NCBI GenBank assembly: GCA_024330925.1
Contig: JANDJK010000017.1
Span: 1-36,380, forward strand
Direction of reading: 5' to 3'
Source: Nitrospira sp.
GTDB taxonomy: Bacteria > Nitrospirota > Nitrospiria > Nitrospirales > Nitrospiraceae
Length of the DNA: 36,380 nucleotides
A model generated the notes under the pieces. The model worked only from the letters and a program-made list of their open reading frames with translations. It was not told the DNA's origin and searched no databases. Positions 33,907 through 36,380 of the stretch are shown here, in pieces (the first letter of the stretch is position 1; each line of letters begins with the position of its first letter). Both the position numbers and the translations under genes were made by a program.

Positions 33907-33921
33907 GAGGGCGGGGCACCC

Positions 33922-34953
33922 ATGATGCAGATCGTCTATTGTCATGATGATCATGCCCAGGCGTGGGATGAGTACGTGAGTCGTCATGAACAGGGGTCGT
34001 TTTATCATCTGTTCGGATGGAAATGGATCAATGAAGCCTCATTTGGGCACCAGACGTTCTATCTGGCGGCGATGGATGAAGGGCGGATCCGGGGCGTTTT
34101 GCCGTTGGTTTATTTGCATACCAGACTGTTCGGGAAAATTCTCTGCTCGCTTCCGTTCGTCAATTATGGCGGGCTCTGTTCGGACGATGCGGAAGTTGAT
34201 CGGCTGTTGCTCGATGAGGCCAAGGCCATTGTGGAACGGCTTGGCATCAAATATCTGGAGATCCGCGGGATACGAAAAGTAGGAGGCGACTTGCCGACCT
34301 CAGAGCACAAGGTCAGTGTCACCATCATGCTGGATTCGAACCCCGATACGCTGTGGAATGCGTTCAAAACCGGACACCGCAACAATGTCCGCCGTGCCTA
34401 CAAGAGAGGGTTAACAGTCCGAAGCGGGGGTGCCGAACTGCTCGATACGTTCTACGACATCTTGAGTGTGAGTTGGAGAAATCTAGGCACCCCGCTGTAT
34501 CAGAAAAGCTATTTTGAACGTCTGATGGAGACTTTTCCCAACGCAACCAAAATTTTCGTGCTGGACCATCAAGGGATTCCGGTCTCTGCGGCCTTGAACG
34601 GACATTTTCGTGGAGTGGTCGAGGGGATGTGGTTGGGATCCCTGCCCAAAGCCCGCGAAGTGGAATCGAGTTATGTCCTCTATTGGGAGATGATCAAGGA
34701 TGCTTGCGAACGAGGCTATCGTCTCTATCATCTTGGCCGATCCACGGCGGATTCCGGCGGCGAGGCGTTCAAGAAAAAATGGAATGCGTTTCCCACGCAG
34801 CTCTATTGGCAGTATCTGGTGAGGGACGGAGGGCCGATTCCGCAACTGAATGTCAACAATCCAAAATTCCAGTTGGCTATCAATGTGTGGAAAATGCTGC
34901 CTCTGCCGATCGCCAGAGCGATAGGCCCCATGGTGGCTAAAGGGATTCCCTAG
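33922..34953 (+). CDS. FemAB-family transferase, PEP-CTERM/exosortase-associated type
   Basis: This 343-residue protein has a double GNAT-like fold. Features include SRHEQGSFYHLFGWKWINEASFG near 20, VLPLVYLHTRLFGKILCSLPFVNYGG, and the FemAB-type LWNAFKTGHRNNVRRAYKRGLTV near 150. GVVEGMWLGSLPKAREVESSY and LGRSTADSGGEAFKKKW are near 235-290. Relatives transfer amino acids to peptidoglycan precursors (FemAB) or occur in exosortase loci with unknown acceptor. Here it could attach an aminoacyl or acyl group to the EPS or to a surface protein. It begins at a tandem ATG-ATG (33922/33925). Confidence 0.88.
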   Translation: MMQIVYCHDDHAQAWDEYVSRHEQGSFYHLFGWKWINEASFGHQTFYLAAMDEGRIRGVLPLVYLHTRLFGKILCSLPFVNYGGLCSDDAEVDRLLLDEAKAIVERLGIKYLEIRGIRKVGGDLPTSEHKVSVTIMLDSNPDTLWNAFKTGHRNNVRRAYKRGLTVRSGGAELLDTFYDILSVSWRNLGTPLYQKSYFERLMETFPNATKIFVLDHQGIPVSAALNGHFRGVVEGMWLGSLPKAREVESSYVLYWEMIKDACERGYRLYHLGRSTADSGGEAFKKKWNAFPTQLYWQYLVRDGGPIPQLNVNNPKFQLAINVWKMLPLPIARAIGPMVAKGIP

Positions 34954-34980
34954 GCCGGTCGTTCTGCAACCGGAGCATTA

Positions 34981-36210
34981 ATGCGAAGTATCATGCACGC
35001 CAGATTTCGCTTTGTTCCGCCAGCCGGCACACCGGTCAATTTCACCGATGTGGTGGGCAGTATCGGAGCAGTGTTCCGTGGACAGGATACAGTTGAACGA
35101 TTCAAGGCCGATCTCTGTGCCAAAGTCGGCGTCAGACATTGTGAGTTGGTTTCTACCGGCCGTGCCGCTCTGACCGTAGCGCTGCTTGCGCTGAAGGAGG
35201 TGGACGGAGGCAAGCGAAAGGAAGTCCTCATCCCTTCCTATACGTGTTTTTCGGTGCCATCCTCCGTCGTCAAAGCTGGTCTACAAGTACGGTTAGCCGA
35301 TGTGGATCCTGAGACGCTTGATTTTCTGCCGGAGAGTCTGGAGCGGCTGGATGGCGAGAGAGTCCTAGCGGTTGTGGCGACGAATTTATATGGCATGCCT
35401 TCCAACATGGAGGTGTGGAGGCGCCTCACTCAAGAGCGAGGGGTGTATCTGATCGATGACGCGGCCCAATGTCTTGGCGGCTTGATTGGAGGACGGTACT
35501 CTGGCACCTGGGGGGATATTGGGCTCTATAGTTTCGATAAGGGAAAAAACGTCACGTCGATCGATGGGGGCGCATTGGTGACCGATTCCGATCAGATCGC
35601 GGCGACGGTCTCTGCAAAAGTGCAAGAATTACGAAACAGCACCGTGAACGAGTCGGTGTCGCATCTAGTCAAGCTGCTGGTGTACGCTTCTTTTTTACAC
35701 CCTCGACGATACTGGATTCCCAATGCGCTCCCTTTTCTGGGTTTGGGGACCACGGTCTATCGGACTGATTATCCTCTGGCCCGATATGATACGTGGATGG
35801 CGCCGCTCGGCCATCGGCTCCTCACACGATTAGATGTCATTGGGGCACGGCGACGGGCAGCGGCCGATGGGTACATGAAACGATTGCCATGGAGTGCCAA
35901 ACTCCGTTCTGTGCAACCGAGGGCCGGGACAGTTCCGGCGTACCTGCGATTTCCCGTGCTGGTGGCTCCTGAGTTGAGAAGCAAGGTGCTGGAAGCGTTG
36001 CGTCACGCGGGAATCGGTGCGACTACCTCCTATCCATCGGCCATTCAGGACATTCCTCAACTTCAGGGGGTATTAACACCTGAAGACCGACAACTCTCCG
36101 GCGGCAGAGATCTCGCCCAACGCATCTTGACCCTTCCCACCCACGGTTACGTAACGGAAAGCGATCAAGATCGGATCGCTGTCGTGCTGGCGGAAGCGCT
36201 GGGCGAATAA
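34981..36210 (+). CDS. DegT/DnrJ/EryC1/StrS-family PLP aminotransferase
   Basis: This 409-residue sugar aminotransferase would convert a keto-sugar nucleotide to an amino-sugar. An N-terminal catalytic domain has CELVSTGRAALTVALLAL, EVLIPSYTCFSVP, the DDAAQCLGG motif (PLP-stacking Asp) and GLYSFDKGKNVTSIDGGAL, where Lys189 is the predicted Schiff-base Lys. The start is ATG 34981 with CGGAG 6 bp upstream; ATG 34993 is possible. It provides amino sugars that the deacetylase/acyltransferase genes nearby could modify. The exact sugar is unknown. Confidence 0.9.
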   Translation: MRSIMHARFRFVPPAGTPVNFTDVVGSIGAVFRGQDTVERFKADLCAKVGVRHCELVSTGRAALTVALLALKEVDGGKRKEVLIPSYTCFSVPSSVVKAGLQVRLADVDPETLDFLPESLERLDGERVLAVVATNLYGMPSNMEVWRRLTQERGVYLIDDAAQCLGGLIGGRYSGTWGDIGLYSFDKGKNVTSIDGGALVTDSDQIAATVSAKVQELRNSTVNESVSHLVKLLVYASFLHPRRYWIPNALPFLGLGTTVYRTDYPLARYDTWMAPLGHRLLTRLDVIGARRRAAADGYMKRLPWSAKLRSVQPRAGTVPAYLRFPVLVAPELRSKVLEALRHAGIGATTSYPSAIQDIPQLQGVLTPEDRQLSGGRDLAQRILTLPTHGYVTESDQDRIAVVLAEALGE

Positions 36211-36235
36211 CCAATCACCATCTCTTCTTCTTAAC

Positions 36236-36380
36236 GTGGCGAGCAGGAACGTTGTTTCATCTATTGAAGATGTCGGTTTGGTCGCCGGTACGTGGAATGC
36301 CCTGGCGATGAACAGTCCGACGACAACGATCTTTCAGACATACCAATGGTGCTGGAGCTGGGAAAAAACGTTCGGAGATC
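36236..36380 (+). CDS. GNAT-like acyltransferase, 5' part only (cut by window end)
   Basis: A frame runs to the window end without stop and encodes ...GTWNALAMNSPTTTIFQ, followed by a Trp-rich stretch ending KTFGD. The W..LA..SP..T.FQTY.W pattern is the typical N-terminus of CelD/BcsL-like GNAT acyltransferases common in EPS and exosortase loci. GTG 36236 is the likely start, but no ribosome site supports it and the frame is open further upstream to inside the previous gene. Confidence 0.6.
   Translation, partial: MASRNVVSSIEDVGLVAGTWNALAMNSPTTTIFQTYQWCWSWEKTFGD

Noticed and set aside
17232-36380. Mobile element origin of the EPS locus
   Set aside because: No transposase, integrase, tRNA target or direct-repeat boundary was seen, and base composition of the EPS genes is close to that of the housekeeping block.

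Overview
The window reads as chromosomal DNA of a Gram-negative bacterium, most probably of the Nitrospira lineage (Nitrospirota). This lineage call is an inference from gene content, protein character and moderate GC. The Gram-negative call rests on outer-membrane features: two lipobox-bearing Wza-type exporters, an outer-membrane beta-barrel protein, further lipoproteins and an exosortase. No rRNA, tRNA, insertion sequence, CRISPR array or phage gene was seen.

Region 1 (1-14877, all + strand) is a dense housekeeping stretch: glmU (5' end cut by the window), glmS, gatC, panD, gatA, a DUF948 protein, a YtxH-like protein, gatB, eno, an FtsB/DivIC-like protein, era, mgtE, recO, a DUF971 protein, a small lipoprotein and glgA. 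Many genes are coupled by 1-4 nt overlaps (panD/gatA, YtxH/gatB, ftsB/era, recO/DUF971). Products cover UDP-GlcNAc supply, the tRNA-dependent amidotransferase GatCAB, pantothenate synthesis, glycolysis, division, ribosome assembly, Mg2+ uptake, recombination and glycogen synthesis.

Region 2 (14940-17183) is a lower-GC regulatory hinge. It has two - strand genes (a lipoprotein and a LuxR-type regulator) and a + strand PilZ-domain gene. The 417-bp gap between the regulator and PilZ holds three copies of a 14-bp operator-like motif spaced exactly 100 and 120 bp apart.

Region 3 (17232-36380, all + strand) is an exosortase A (XrtA/PEP-CTERM type) exopolysaccharide locus. It contains two tandem Wza-like export proteins, an outer-membrane beta-barrel protein, a Wzc-like chain-length/tyrosine autokinase, an initiating sugar-phosphate transferase, a polysaccharide deacetylase and a NusG/RfaH-like elongation factor. 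These are followed by an asparagine-synthase-type amidotransferase, an acyl carrier protein, a 1045-residue double acyl-AMP ligase, an NAD-synthetase-like ATP-pyrophosphatase, an exosortase fused to an EpsI-like domain, an SGNH-like protein, a FemAB-like transferase, a DegT-type aminotransferase and the start of a GNAT-like acyltransferase cut by the window end. No Wzx flippase, Wzy polymerase or PEP-CTERM substrate is visible; they may lie outside.

The most novel-looking points are: (i) a 258-nt non-coding gap right after the NusG paralogue that folds into four consecutive hairpins, suggesting an RNA target for processive antitermination; (ii) the carrier-protein/double-ligase/amidotransferase/ATP-pyrophosphatase module inside an EPS locus; and (iii) the repeated operator motif between the LuxR and PilZ genes.
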